This document shows, one piece after another, positions 1 to 11,417 of a DNA stretch of 64,000 bases. A program made the translations under genes and the position numbers. The DNA is from Colletotrichum lupini (Eukaryota > Ascomycota > Sordariomycetes > Glomerellales > Glomerellaceae), in the NCBI RefSeq assembly GCF_023278565.1, contig NC_064677.1, forward strand, positions 1,860,001 through 1,924,000, read 5' to 3'. Under the pieces are notes generated by a model. That model did no database searches. It had not been told where the DNA came from and worked only from the letters and a program-made list of their open reading frames with translations. How positions within the stretch are numbered: position 1 is the stretch's first letter; each line of letters opens with the position of its first letter.

Positions 1-3000
1 TCTTAGACGTGACATGGTGATCGATCTGCATTTCCGGGGAATACCTCATGGCGGAGATGGTCAGTTGCGGTCTCTTCAGCTCATCCCTATGTCAAGTCAG
101 CGCGCGGTTACACAGATTAGCGCCGTGTAAGGTGAGTAAGCGTCAGATGGGAAGCGGTGGCTTTTTGGACTTACTAGGCCCGTGTAAGAGGAATTCCGTG
201 CGAACGGCATGAGACGACTCGTTTGCTGCTCGTCCCGTCGCCAGGTCCACTCTGCCACGATGCTACGAGCCAGCGCACGACAGCTGCGGCTATTGGCGAT
301 GGGCCGACCCAGAAGCGCAATCGTCTGCTGGCCCAGTGTCTAGCTGGTCAAAGAGATTTTGTTGAGTAGAGAAGATTTGAGTGATGGGCCAGATGTAAGA
401 CGATAAGCACTAGGGCACGTCAAGGCGAAAAAGACGTGAGCTGGAATGGTTCGGTGTGTTCTCTGCGTTGCTAGAACAACAGAAGAGACCAGGATAAATG
501 TCGAAAGTAGATAAGATTGAGGAATATATCCTCGACTGTTCGATGTTGTCGCGAAGCGCTGACTATTGTTGTCATTCAACTTGCTCAAGGAGACTAAACG
601 TCAATCAACTCGATGGCACCTGGCACCTGGGCAAGCAAGTCTTGAGGGAATAACCAGACTAAATGTTAGAAGACACATATTTACAAACGTGAGGATTGGT
701 TACACATACCTCAAAGGGCTGGGAGCAGGGCCGCGTCTAAGAGGACGATAGACTCGACAGAGATCTTTAACTTGATAGGTGTGGGAGGAAGTGCATGAGG
801 GCAGTAGAGAGAGTGGGGTGTGCAGCAGAGGCGACCGGCCGAGGGCACGACCAGGCCGAAGGGACAGCACAACACAGCCAGTCAGCCGGATCTCCTACAA
901 AGATGGGGACAGATGGGCAACATGGAGGGGGAAATCTTGAAAGAGGATATGCATGGAGGCATCATCAGCAGATGCATAACTTGAGAATGGGTATGTCAGA
1001 ACGAGTAGGACACGAGGTGAAAGACGCCCAGCGGTCAAGGTCGAGGGCCCTCCAAGATTCCTCACCGTGGGTGGTGGGTCTTTGTAGCAGGTTACCAAAT
1101 CAAGGGCTCTGTGGTTCCTGGTCTGGGGGACACTCGTCTGACTGATGCAATAACCAAGTTGGTTGTACGGATAGAGAGAGGTGTGCACGCGTGCGTACGT
1201 GTGTGTGTGTGTACCCATGGAATGAAGAATGGTGGGAGGGAGGGAAGGATGAATGGACGGATGGATCCAATGTAACCGGCGCGGTACGGAGCGGTAATAC
1301 GTCCGTCACCCTTAGCTTACTAGGTACTCTGGATGAAGTTGCTCTTGGATCATGGATGGAAGGGGGGATAACGGAGCGTTGACGGACGGATCTTTTACCT
1401 CGATGTGCTGACCACCAACCGAGCCTTGCAAGTGCCACTTAGCAACATGAGGGTTATTAGAAAAGGTTACACAACGCTGCTGCAGACGAAATTGGCGTCC
1501 GGCATGCGGCGTGCGGCGCGCGGCGTATAGTGACCACCACCTCGAGGTAAGGTATCCCGTAAGGTGAGGTGAGATGGGCACTGCGGTAAGCAGACGCCAC
1601 TACACATGACGGCCGAAAGGTGACACAGAGCCAAGCCCATGCTGCGATAGATTGGACCTCAAGGCACACTACGCTGTCATGGAAGGTCGCAAAGCCCCCA
1701 CGGCAGCGGGTGAAGGTGGTCCAGTCTGCCAAGGAGAGAAGTCAAGACGGAACAATATTAGCTATCGGTGTATGCGGTCTGCCTCGATCATTCGTCCAGG
1801 TAAAGTCGCCGCTACTAGTGGAAGCCCGCTTGCGGCTTGCTATCGTCGCCTGTCATCCGTGGCCATGGTTTTGGAGCTCCCAACCAACAAGTGCCCTGGA
1901 CAGGCCCGCTGAAAGGAGAAGGTCCCAGGAAATATAGGAGGCTTGCGTAGTTCTAGCAGGGCCGGCTTTGGGGGGGGTTTGTGTGCTTGTCGGGGTGTGA
2001 AAAATAGGGTTTACCGGGAGAATCCTACCGACGAAAAGGGACGACGAAAAGGCGGCACAAACAGGGGAGATGCCCATGCCCAGGTTCATTCGGTCCTCTC
2101 TCGGCTGTGGAGACATCGGGCCGCGACTGATAATGATATGTGAGGTACAGAGCGAGAAATCCGAAAGACACATGGCGAGCAGAGTCGTCGCTCGGATGAT
2201 TTGATCAAACGAGGGAGAGACGTTACATAACTGGGAAGAGTTGTAAGGCCCGGACACGGTCAGTCTGTCCTGACCTCTGGTCTGTAGGCAGTGTTGATGC
2301 GGACCTGGAACGATGTCAGTGACCAGACCAAAGTGCAGTGAGGAGTCATGAGACCTGAATCGACACCTCGGCCACCGTAGTCTTGAACAAAACATGCGGT
2401 CAGAAGTGGAGGCGACAATGACCTCGCGCACCAAGGTGGAGGTTTGTAAGAAGCACTGGACCTCGGAGAAGGATGTGACGGGGCCAGAGAACAGAAGGAT
2501 TCTTGCGAGGTATTTGCGTAACCAGTTTGTGGAACAGCAGGTAAAAGATGGCACTACTGCGTAGATTATGTTAGGGATGAGGCGCTTCTGACGCCTCGGT
2601 CAGCGAGCTTGGCCAGATGAGGGCAATATTGGAGCCAGTTGTATTTCTGTAGGATGCGACTGTTGGAGGTTGCAGGTTGTTTCGAAGCAACCCTGTCATT
2701 GAGAGGCAGCTACCTACGCAGTAACGCAGTAGTTGTCCAAGGTAAGGCAAGGTAAGCAGTGTTGGTGTTACGGTGAGAGACGTTGGCGAAGGCAAGGTAA
2801 GCAACTAAGGTAGCCGTGGGTAGTAGGCGCGAGGTCAGAGGTTACGCAGGAACTTGGCGGGACGGAGCGTCGGGATGGCGGTATACAACGGTGAGCACGG
2901 GCGTCTCTGGAACGGGTATGCAGTACAGAAACGTTCGCACCTACGGTACCTTAGTACTTGAGGTAGGCACCTAACGGTCCAGGATGTCATCGGTCGATAG

Positions 3001-4507
3001 GTACGTCTCTTCGTGCCGTAGTCGTACCTTTTCTTTCCGTAAAGTACATCACATAAGGTACCTTGGCCTCTAAGACTTTTGACCGGTTCGTCGCATTATC
3101 TCACGTTCGCCTCGGGCTTTCCCTGACGAAAAGAACAGACTCTTTCGTCTCCATGCCAAAAGACGGAAAGCCATGTCGAGATACCCTGCCATACATGGGC
3201 ATCATGCGCCCTACTGTGTAAGCAAATCCACTTTAATATCTTCCTACCTTACTGGGGGCCGTGCTACTCTCCTCTCTCCAAGCGCAGGCGTAACCAGTTG
3301 CAGGTCACGGTTGCAGCAAATGATACTTTCAAGTTGCCTTGTGTAACCCCAAACAAGACCATGAATATCCCTCTTCCTTCCCTTTTGCTACTACCGTGCA
3401 TGTGTACCTGCCTCTTGTCGACAGTTCCTACCCGAACCCCGTAGCCGCGACGTAAAAGCTAGGAGCAGGCCGGGTAGAAGCGACATCATTCGCAACCCGA
3501 GCCGGATCGTCTTCGTCATCTTTTTCCATGAACCTGCTGCAAGCCCGCGACTCTCGACTCTTTGGATGACTGCACCTCATATCTCACATCAGTCCCCCCG
3601 CTATGGACCCCAGAGACCAAATGAGCGGCAGCCATGACAGCCAAGACGGCATATGCGCCGCTTACGGTCCGGAAGGTTTGCCACGACGTTAATGGCCAGC
3701 AATTGGATACCCCCAACCAGACCGGTGAGCATCTTTTGCAACTGCTCAGGCTTGCCCGTTTGCTGTTCCCCGCCGCCCACAGAGACGAAATTTTGGGGTC
3801 CAAATCACCAAAGGCCGTATTCGTACCGGAGCAGATATCCATCAATCAGCACGGGGGCAAATTTCAACTGTGGTCAGATTCTCAGGTCATGGCATGCCTT
3901 CTCTGCATGCTCTTCATTTACCCGCAGGACCTAGACAGCGGTGCAACAACACAGGGGCTCTCGCCTGGCCTCATCGCCCGGCCTCGCCCAACCCTTCACC
4001 GAGGCGTGCTGCTGCTGATGCCTCCCTGTCCCGCGCACATTCGCGCTCCTTACGGACACTGCTGACCGAAAGCCCGCCCCCACATCGAATCCGACACCTT
4101 GTAAGGAGTCAAAGACAGCTCTGCTGCTCCGGTTCTGGGCCTGCATCTGTTTTAGCGAATTGCTGAGGATGGAGCTTGCTCCGGCAAGTGACCCCGGACG
4201 CTGGGCGCCGAAGAACGGACCCATACCGGCTCTATACAGCCAATAAGGGAATGGACCCACAAAATGACAAGGTCCGAGTGCACGGTGCAGTTTTCCCGGT
4301 CTGGACGCACTCACCTTGATCTTCACCCCGCGACGCGTCTGCCACTCTCATTCACCGTTCTGGACAGCTCGGGCCTGCCAAACCATGCTGCGACTTGACG
4401 ACGCTTGACCCGCCTGCCTCATCTAATGTCGCCACACTGTATCCATCCATTGGAAATTCGGCACAAACAGAGTGTCGCAATTTCAAGACGCCGACATACC
4501 TGGTAGA
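1..4507. other. Gene-free stretch upstream of the CENP-I gene
   Basis: I see no convincing coding region. Open frames here are short, overlap on both strands and match no family I recognise. There is a short GT-repeat near 1198-1212, a GGATGGA-rich patch around 1240-1360, and several AAGGTAA / GGTACCTTAG-like words between about 2730 and 3060. No transposase or reverse transcriptase motif was seen. The last part presumably holds the promoter and 5' UTR of the gene that starts at 4508. Confidence 0.6.
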
Positions 4508-7004
4508 ATGGCTTCGCCCACCAACGATACGTCTATGAACATAGACGTTGACCTTGACGTTGACCTCCTGATTGGCGATGTTGTGGAGGGTGAGTAACCC
4601 CCCTCACATGTGCAAGCCGTGTATAGGCCCAAGTCTAATTCGTACAGCTTCCAAACTGCCTGCAAAACGGCGGGCGACCAGCATCAAGCCTACTGTTGAG
4701 AAGGTCGCATCATCCGCATTTGAAAATGGCCTTCTTCCCGACTCCTTGAGCGAACTCATTGACCTACTCACGAGGCCAAACCTGTTGGATCAGGCAAGCT
4801 TGAATACAATACTCAAGAATCTTTACCCCGCTACTCGGCTATCCAGTGATGTCGTCCTGAGGGTTGTGGGATGCCTCGGCCATGGGGAACTGAAGCCTTC
4901 CCTGGTTCTGCAGTCGAACATTCTGAAATGGCTAATCATGGCATACCATGTCATCGAAAAACCTGCCATCTTGTCGCAAGCCTACGCTGTTTTGTTCAAC
5001 TTGCTAGATACGGCAGCCATTCGGTGCGGAATTGTCTTCTGTTGCGAACGGAAAAGGGGCTAACACGACTCCAGACCGCAACTTTGCCATCTACTCGCCT
5101 TGATCACACGCAGAAAACACGTCCGGCCTTTTAGGATCCAAGCTGTGTAAGTTGGTCCCTCTGCAATCGCAGGTGGTTCTCGGCGCTAATGGCACATCTC
5201 AGCCTCAACCTCTCCAGACAAACAGGGAATGACCCAGCATTGACAGGGCTCCTCCGGGTCTTCAAAGACTACTATCCTGAAATCATCGTCAGCGATGCCT
5301 TGAGGGGCAGGGCCTCGGCATTCAAGGTGAGAGGTGCCACGGCATTCAAAAGGTATTCGTACTGATTTGGTAGCACCCCGACGTGGAATGGCGCGAAAGG
5401 TTGAACCAGATCCAACATGACCATTCTCAACGGACTGCCGAAGCAGCCAGTCAGCCTCGGAACGGCTTCAGCGTCAACCATCAGGCTTTACGGGCCCGCG
5501 GCAATAAGTCCTCCAATCTCCCTCCAGTCTATACTTCAGAAGCCACAGAGGTAAGCGTTCGGAAGAAACACAGCCAGATAATGATGTGCCTGGCTAACAA
5601 GTACAAAAGACCTCCGTCACTCTAGAAGAGATTGATAGCGCCGATCGTCTTGCTCAGACAGTCGAGAAGATTGAGCTACCCAACCAGCTTGCGGCTGTAC
5701 TAGCGGATCCCCTCTTGCAAAAATTCGTTGCCCTGAAAAAGGATGATGCTGCTTCAAAGCGCGTGGTTCATTGGATCGATGCCGTGCTCGAAGACGTGCT
5801 CAACGGTCATGCCGATGACAAGTCGTTCGCGGAGACGATGGAAATGCTGGAGGAATACGTGGCTCGCGTTAAAGTAAGTGTGGCAACCGGCCTTGGTTGA
5901 GTCTCGCTGACTGTGTAGGAAACTCCACTGGTCGTCTTGCAATTTTTGACGAAATTATTCACGACATGGAACGGCGTTGATGCTCGGGATTCCATCCTAG
6001 GCATCCTCCAGTACGCGCCTCTCGTGGTGTTTGATGGCAAGCGTTTCAACCTCGTTTTCTTCATCAACTTTGCTGACTGTGTAACAGAGCTGTACAATGT
6101 AATTCTGAAGCCACTAGAGGGGTGCCTCCCTCCAACGGCCGAGTCGCAGCTAGCACTGCTCAAACTTTACCAAAACCTCCTCCGCCGCTGGACCTTTGTT
6201 CTCAACTCGCTTGACCAAGTACCCAAAGATGCCCCCGTCAATGCCTTTTTCGCAGTCATGGAGCACGCAAGCATCATCGCCCTCAACATTGTCCAAGCTT
6301 CCCCCAGCGCGGCTGTCCACGGCGGTGTCCTCGACCTGTATGAACAGGCTGCCGCCAGCATCTCTGACCCTACACTTCAACCTCTCCTCCGCATTGCCAA
6401 TCCGCCCGCGCAGCTCATCTACCTCCTCTTCTTCAGCCGCTCCCTAGCAAACGTGTCGCGCCTGTGCACCGTCCTCGCCATATACAAGAAGGGCTTCGAG
6501 ATGGCCATGTCCAGGCGACAGCCGACAACGTATGCCCCGAGCTACGTGAACCATTTCAACGGGTACCTCATGGACATTTGCAACTGCCTCTGGCGCGGCA
6601 AGGCTTTCAACGATGGCGATAAGAACGCTCTCGGCTGCCTTAGCGCGGGCCCCGTCACACAGCGGCTGCGCAGATATGTCGAAGACCTGGGTATGGACCT
6701 TGCGCTCCCGACGCTGTTTGGGTTCTCCTACTCGCCGCTTTTGAGCTTGCAGGCCATTGAGTGTATCCGCGAGCTGGAGGATCGTGAGCTAGCTGCGAAC
6801 GAGGACGCCATCTCTACACGGCACGCGGGGCCGGTGACGTCAAACAGTTTAGCAAGGTTGGCAGACGCAAGGGGGTTGCGCATCACTTGGTCCGAGTATA
6901 GGATCATTGTTCTGCGGGCATTGGAGAGCAAGGGGTTGGGCGGTATCCCGTCGTTGATGAAGAATACCATGAAGGTCCTCATGAGCTCCAAGAGTACCAC
7001 ATAG
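4508..7004 (+). CDS. mis6: Inner kinetochore protein CENP-I / Mis6
   Basis: Spliced product of 726 aa resembling the Mis6/CENP-I family, an inner-kinetochore (CCAN) subunit needed for CENP-A loading and chromosome segregation. Exons: 4508-4589, 4648-5023, 5075-5146, 5203-5326, 5374-5550, 5610-5873, 5919-7004. All six introns have GT-AG ends and the frame closes exactly. The start MASPTNDTS is followed by a short acidic DVDLDVDL stretch encoded by a near-repeat; the rest is leucine-rich and helical, as in the family, with no enzymatic motif. The third exon is small (72 nt). No gene precedes it within 4.5 kb, and CAF16 is convergent downstream. The identification rests on overall pattern rather than a diagnostic motif, so I am fairly but not completely sure. 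Confidence 0.8.
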
Positions 7005-7642
7005 AGATACCATGTTGCCATGACACGGCTCGGCTCATGCCGGCAACAGGCTCGGAACATCTGCATTTATGATACCCCCTTTTCGGAGATGAGTAGCGCA
7101 GTTTTAAAGTAGATGTCTCTCTGACATTCTATTGCATGACTTGTTCATATCTGTCTAGTTGAGTCGACAGCTGATCCACCTTCCAAACGTCACGCCTCCC
7201 TTTTTGGTTGAAGACATAGGGTATCTCTGAAGCCGTGGAAATCCTAAAAGAAAATAAGTCCATGAGGACTGTGCCCGTCCCCTCGTTGAAGAGGTCTACT
7301 ACATGACCAAACGCCGTCACCGAGCGAGGCCGGTTGAGAGTGCCCCCTTTTGTCCCCCCGCCCCTTCGTCTGTATCATGACCTTTGTGCCTTTCTCTGTA
7401 TGCCGTGGTCTAAGTTGAAAGACACACCGATGCGGTTATCGACCCCCTTGGTCGCTGCATCACAATGTTGAAAGCCAAAAACGCACAAACGCCGTCCCTA
7501 ATGCAGTTGAGTGCCGTAGACGCCGTTCTCTCTAGCAAAATGCAGACAGAAATCTTGAAAAACAACCCAAATTGTTGAATCACGCCAATCACGAGCCAAA
7601 CCCCCTCCGCTGCTCCAAACTCTCGTCAAAACATGAATAGGC
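7005..7642. other. Convergent intergenic region
   Basis: 3' flanks of CENP-I (+) and the CAF16-like gene (-). No open frame longer than about 60 codons has recognisable content, and nothing else was seen. Confidence 0.7.
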
Positions 7643-8482
7643 TTATTTCAGCTTGTCAGACTCGTCGCCGTAGCCTCCAACGCCGCCAGTCGCGTACGTC
7701 TTGCCCTCAGGCGCGACCCTCGCCTGCGATCTCGGGCCGCGGTCCTTGAGATCCTTGCGCAGCCAGCCGAGGACCAGCTCGCCGAGGGTGCTGTTGCCCG
7801 TGGAGCCGTCGAGGCCCTCGATGAACTTGTCGGCCGTGTCCCACTCGCGGACGGTGCCGAGGTGCATGTGGACCAAGTGCGTCGGCCAGCCGGCGAGGTT
7901 GTCGAGGATGTGCGTCGCGTAGACAATAGTGCAGTCGCGGATCTCCGTCTCGCGGCGCAGCCAGGCGAGGAACTCGGCACGGCTGAGGACGTCGAGGTCG
8001 ACGGTGATCTCGTCGAGCAGGAGGATGGTCCAGGGCCGGATGAGGCCCATGGCGAGCTGGACGCGGCGGCGCTCGCCGTCCGAGACGGCGTGCATGCGCC
8101 AGGCGGTGTCGATGTCGAGGACACTGACGAGCTCGTCGCGGCGGTCCGGGTAGGCGTCGCCGCCGACCGACCTCAGGAGCTCGAGGACGCCAATGTCGGT
8201 GCGGACGATGGGGTTGAGGACCCATTCGAGGCCGAGGTAGGTGACGCCCTCGAGGCCGTCCTTGAAGGGGTCGATGCCCGCGATGGAGATGCCGCCCTGC
8301 GGGGCGAGGCGCTTGCCGGCGAGGAGGCGGAGGAGGGTGGTCTTGCCTGCGCCGTTGGCGCCGATGAGCAGGGTGCGGGAGCGGGAGGGGACGGAGAGGG
8401 AGATATTCTTGAGGCCGGAGCTCGAGTCTTGGAAGTTGTAGCTAAGGTTTGTCACCTCGATCGTGGGCGATTTTTGGGCCAT
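7643..8482 (-). CDS. CAF16: CAF16-like soluble ABC ATPase
   Basis: A single-exon, 279-aa protein made of one ABC nucleotide-binding domain with no membrane segment. Walker A GANGAGKTT is at residues 41-49, the signature loop VSDGERRRVQ at about 133-142, Walker B ILLLDE at 153-158 and the switch histidine (ATH) at about 191. Length and domain architecture match yeast Caf16, a cytosolic/nuclear ABC ATPase associated with the CCR4-NOT complex, and the related ABCI proteins; the exact biochemical role of this family is unsettled. The C-terminus is glycine/lysine-rich. The coding strand is strongly biased to G/C at third positions, which explains several long spurious open frames on both strands. 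It is divergently arranged with the polymerase delta subunit gene. Confidence 0.9.
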   Translation of the reverse strand: MAQKSPTIEVTNLSYNFQDSSSGLKNISLSVPSRSRTLLIGANGAGKTTLLRLLAGKRLAPQGGISIAGIDPFKDGLEGVTYLGLEWVLNPIVRTDIGVLELLRSVGGDAYPDRRDELVSVLDIDTAWRMHAVSDGERRRVQLAMGLIRPWTILLLDEITVDLDVLSRAEFLAWLRRETEIRDCTIVYATHILDNLAGWPTHLVHMHLGTVREWDTADKFIEGLDGSTGNSTLGELVLGWLRKDLKDRGPRSQARVAPEGKTYATGGVGGYGDESDKLK

Positions 8483-9268
8483 TATGAAGGTTTGTGTTGG
8501 TAAAGCTGTCGACAGCGAAATCTAAGGAGTATGAAAGTGAAGAACGGCAGAGAAAAGAGCACGAGTTTGGTCGTGAGAAGCTAAGAAATATTCAGAGAGG
8601 AAGGGAGGGAGGTGTGAAGCAAGGGCAAAAAAGTAGGCGATGCATCATTCACACCGCCCACAAACTAAAGGCGTCATGACCTGACCCTCCGGCGATACTA
8701 CGGGAAGACGGAGACCGAGGGGCCCAGAATCCAAGTGTCTTAACACTTTACCGCGCATTGGATTAGCAACCAAGTTAACCAAAGCCTGGCGGGATGGCGG
8801 GGGAGGGAGGGAAAAAAAAAAGTGCCCCTCATTCTCATTCCAGAAGGGCGAATGATGACACACACAGGGAGTACCTTAGGTACCTTACGTAGAGAGCAAG
8901 GGAACCCCGCCATCCAATTGACTTTCAGGTTGGTCGAACCACTGGACGGACGGAGGGCACAGTCCCTGAACCGTCTCTCCGGGCCGCTCCAAGCACCGGG
9001 GCGGGGCTCTCCCCCGGGGAGCAAGCCACAGCCAGAACAGCCCAAGGTGCCTTACAGGGAAGCAACCCCTCCCAACCACAATTAACGCCAAAATTCGCGA
9101 CTTTTGCCAGCCCAGAGTCCTCCGACGCGTCTGATGTGCGCATTCAATTCACATCCCGGCTTCACACATCCACCACGCCGATTGACACTACGCAAAAGCT
9201 CTTTGCTACTCAGTCACATCACATCTACCGTCAGCAAAAGTCGAGAGAAACACAACTCATCTGCTGCA
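8483..9268. other. Divergent promoter region between CAF16-like and Pol delta subunit genes
   Basis: Contains 5' flanks of both genes. A short near-palindrome of the form TACCT-N-AGGTA lies near 8873-8886, and a purine tract near 8795-8822 ends in a run of A. No coding region was recognised. Confidence 0.6.
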
Positions 9269-11011
9269 ATGGTCACCCTCGAAGAAGCCACCGCGCTTCT
9301 CCAAAAGCCAGCGTGTGTTCCTGTTGATCTATAAACCCAGAAGCTCGCTAACCAGCTTCCTTGAACCACAGCGACGCAACATCGTCCTCGTCGAATCTCG
9401 TCCGCGCACCGTCATCCTACAAACCCCTCCGCACTTTTGACCTCCCCAAAGACCGCTCGTACCAGCAGCAGTATGCCGACGTCTATTTCCTCCGCCTCAC
9501 CTCCATCCGGCCCGCCGTCGACGCAGTCGCAGCCGAGGCCTGGGACGGTACCGTCATAGGCGGCGAGGAGGCCCGCCATGTCAACCGTGTTCTCGACGTC
9601 CGCCAGGGCGAGCTGTGCTGGGTGACGGGGACGGTCTACATGGACATGGCATTGAAGCCCAATATCTTGGAGGACGTTTCCAAGGATGTACGTCCCATGG
9701 TTTCTCTTCTGCCACTCCCTTTTCAAGCTGTTTTCAAAGTCTCGCAAAGTCCCGGACTAACGAAGAAACACAGCGTTGGATCTCTGCTCCCATCTCCACG
9801 GACCGCTACTACTCGGACGAAGACAAGGACACAATCATGCTCGAAGACGACTCGGGCCGCATCCGCCTCGTCGGCGACATCCTCAAGTCCATCCACCTCG
9901 TCACGGGCACAATCATTGGCGTAATGGGCTCCGAAAACGCAAACGGCGAGCTCGAAGTCATCGACGTAAAGTTCCCCGACATCGCGCCCCAACCAACCCG
10001 CTGGACCCTCGCAAACGACCCCTCAGAAGACCACGACATGTCTGGCACACCGTCCCAAAAACGACCCTCCTCCAAGATCGCCATCGTCTCGGGCCTCTCC
10101 TTCTCAGGCACAGACGCCTCCTACGCCCTCGAACTCTCCCTCCTCCAAGAATACCTCCTGGGCGAAGCCCTCTCCCCAGCAACCCAATCCGAGCTCACCT
10201 CCATTTCCCGCCTCATCATCGCAGGAAACTCCATCGACAGCACCACCGCCGCCACGGCCGACACAACCACAACCACATCCGCAACCAACGGAAGCAGCAA
10301 AGCCTCGTCCACCGTCAAAAAATACGGTTACGACGCGAGCGCCTACAACCCGCTCCCGAGCCAGCTCTTTGACGACTTCCTCGCCGACCTCCTCCCCTCC
10401 CTCCCCGTCACCCTCATGCCGGGCACCCAGGACCCGGCCAACGCGAGCTACCCGCAGCAGCCGATCCACGCCGCCATGTTCCCGCGCTCGCGGCCCTACT
10501 GCGCCGCGCCCGACGCCGAGGAACCCGGCTGGCTCGACACCACGACGAACCCCTGGGAGGGCGAGGTCGACGGCTGGAGGGTTCTCGGCACGGGCGGGCA
10601 AAACGTCGACGACGTCTTCAAGTACGTCGACAGCGACGACCGGCTCGGCATGATGGAGGCCATGTGCAGGTGGCGGTGCAGTGCGCCGACTGCGCCGGAT
10701 ACGCTTTGTGAGTTTTGCCCCTTGACTTATCCCCTTATCTGGGGATGACCACTTGACTAATTGCGATCATTCCAGGGGCCTATCCCTTCCAAGACGACGA
10801 CCCGTTCGTCATGAAGAATGCGCCGCACCTCTTCTTCGTCGGCTGCCAGCCCGAGTTCTCGACAAAGGTCATTGAGGGCGGCGACGGGCAGCAGGTCCGG
10901 TTGATTACGGTGCCGTCCTTTGCAGAGACCAAGGAGCTGGTGTTGGTGGACACGGAGACGTTGGAGGTTTCAAAGGTCAAGATCACAACGACTTCAGCAG
11001 CGGCATCATGA
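9269..11011 (+). CDS. POL31: DNA polymerase delta small subunit (POLD2/Pol31/Cdc1)
   Basis: Spliced 509-aa protein; exons 9269-9312, 9372-9687, 9774-10707 and 10776-11011, all with GT-AG introns. It is the B-subunit of replicative DNA polymerase delta in the nucleus, which links the catalytic subunit to the rest of the holoenzyme. The N-terminal half, from about residue 30, carries an OB-fold region with the conserved Y-x-x-x-Y-F-x-R-L pattern. The C-terminal half is the calcineurin-like phosphoesterase fold, inactive in this family: IVSGLSFSG, LIIAGNSID and a LMPGTQDPAN-type motif are visible. The last intron splits the codon for W in DTLWAYP, a conserved segment, which confirms the splice. 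The first exon is only 44 nt. Start MVTLEE was chosen because it splices cleanly into the conserved body. Confidence 0.92.
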
Positions 11012-11417
11012 TGGAGAAGAGAGAGAGAGAGAGAGAAAGAGAGCTGGGAACGGCTGTGGAGGAGAGCATATAAAAAGGTTTATGATTTGATATACCCCCA
11101 CCCTCGAGCTATGAAGAAAAATGTAAACATCTCCATCATGGAGCAGATGTTCTGAGTTAATGGCTTCCAATTTTTTAAGGTCTAAAGATGAAATTCAACG
11201 CTGTGTAGGGTGCTCCATGAACCAATCGCCCGCTCAAAAGGGGCCGCAGGAAACGTCCCTATGCATCTGCGAATCCGGAGAAGAGACCAAATGCTACCGT
11301 CTCTCCCAAGCCAGCATCCAGATCCTCGTACGCCGACGAAGAAACGCACCTAACCGCAAAGCGAAGCAAAACCAAGAACCCAAAGCAAACCCCATTCCCA
11401 AATGCAAACCCACGCAA
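11012..11417. other. Convergent 3' flanks with a GA-rich tract
   Basis: A (GA)n-like purine tract lies at about 11018-11043, just after the Pol delta subunit stop. No gene was seen. Confidence 0.6.

Noticed and set aside
3634..4065. 143-codon open frame on the plus strand upstream of CENP-I
   Set aside because: Overlaps similar-length frames on both strands, has no family resemblance, and its codon use looks random.
7707..8503. Long open frames on both strands over the CAF16-like gene
   Set aside because: R/P/H- or E/V/D-rich compositional shadows; only the minus-strand frame 7643-8482 has ABC motifs.
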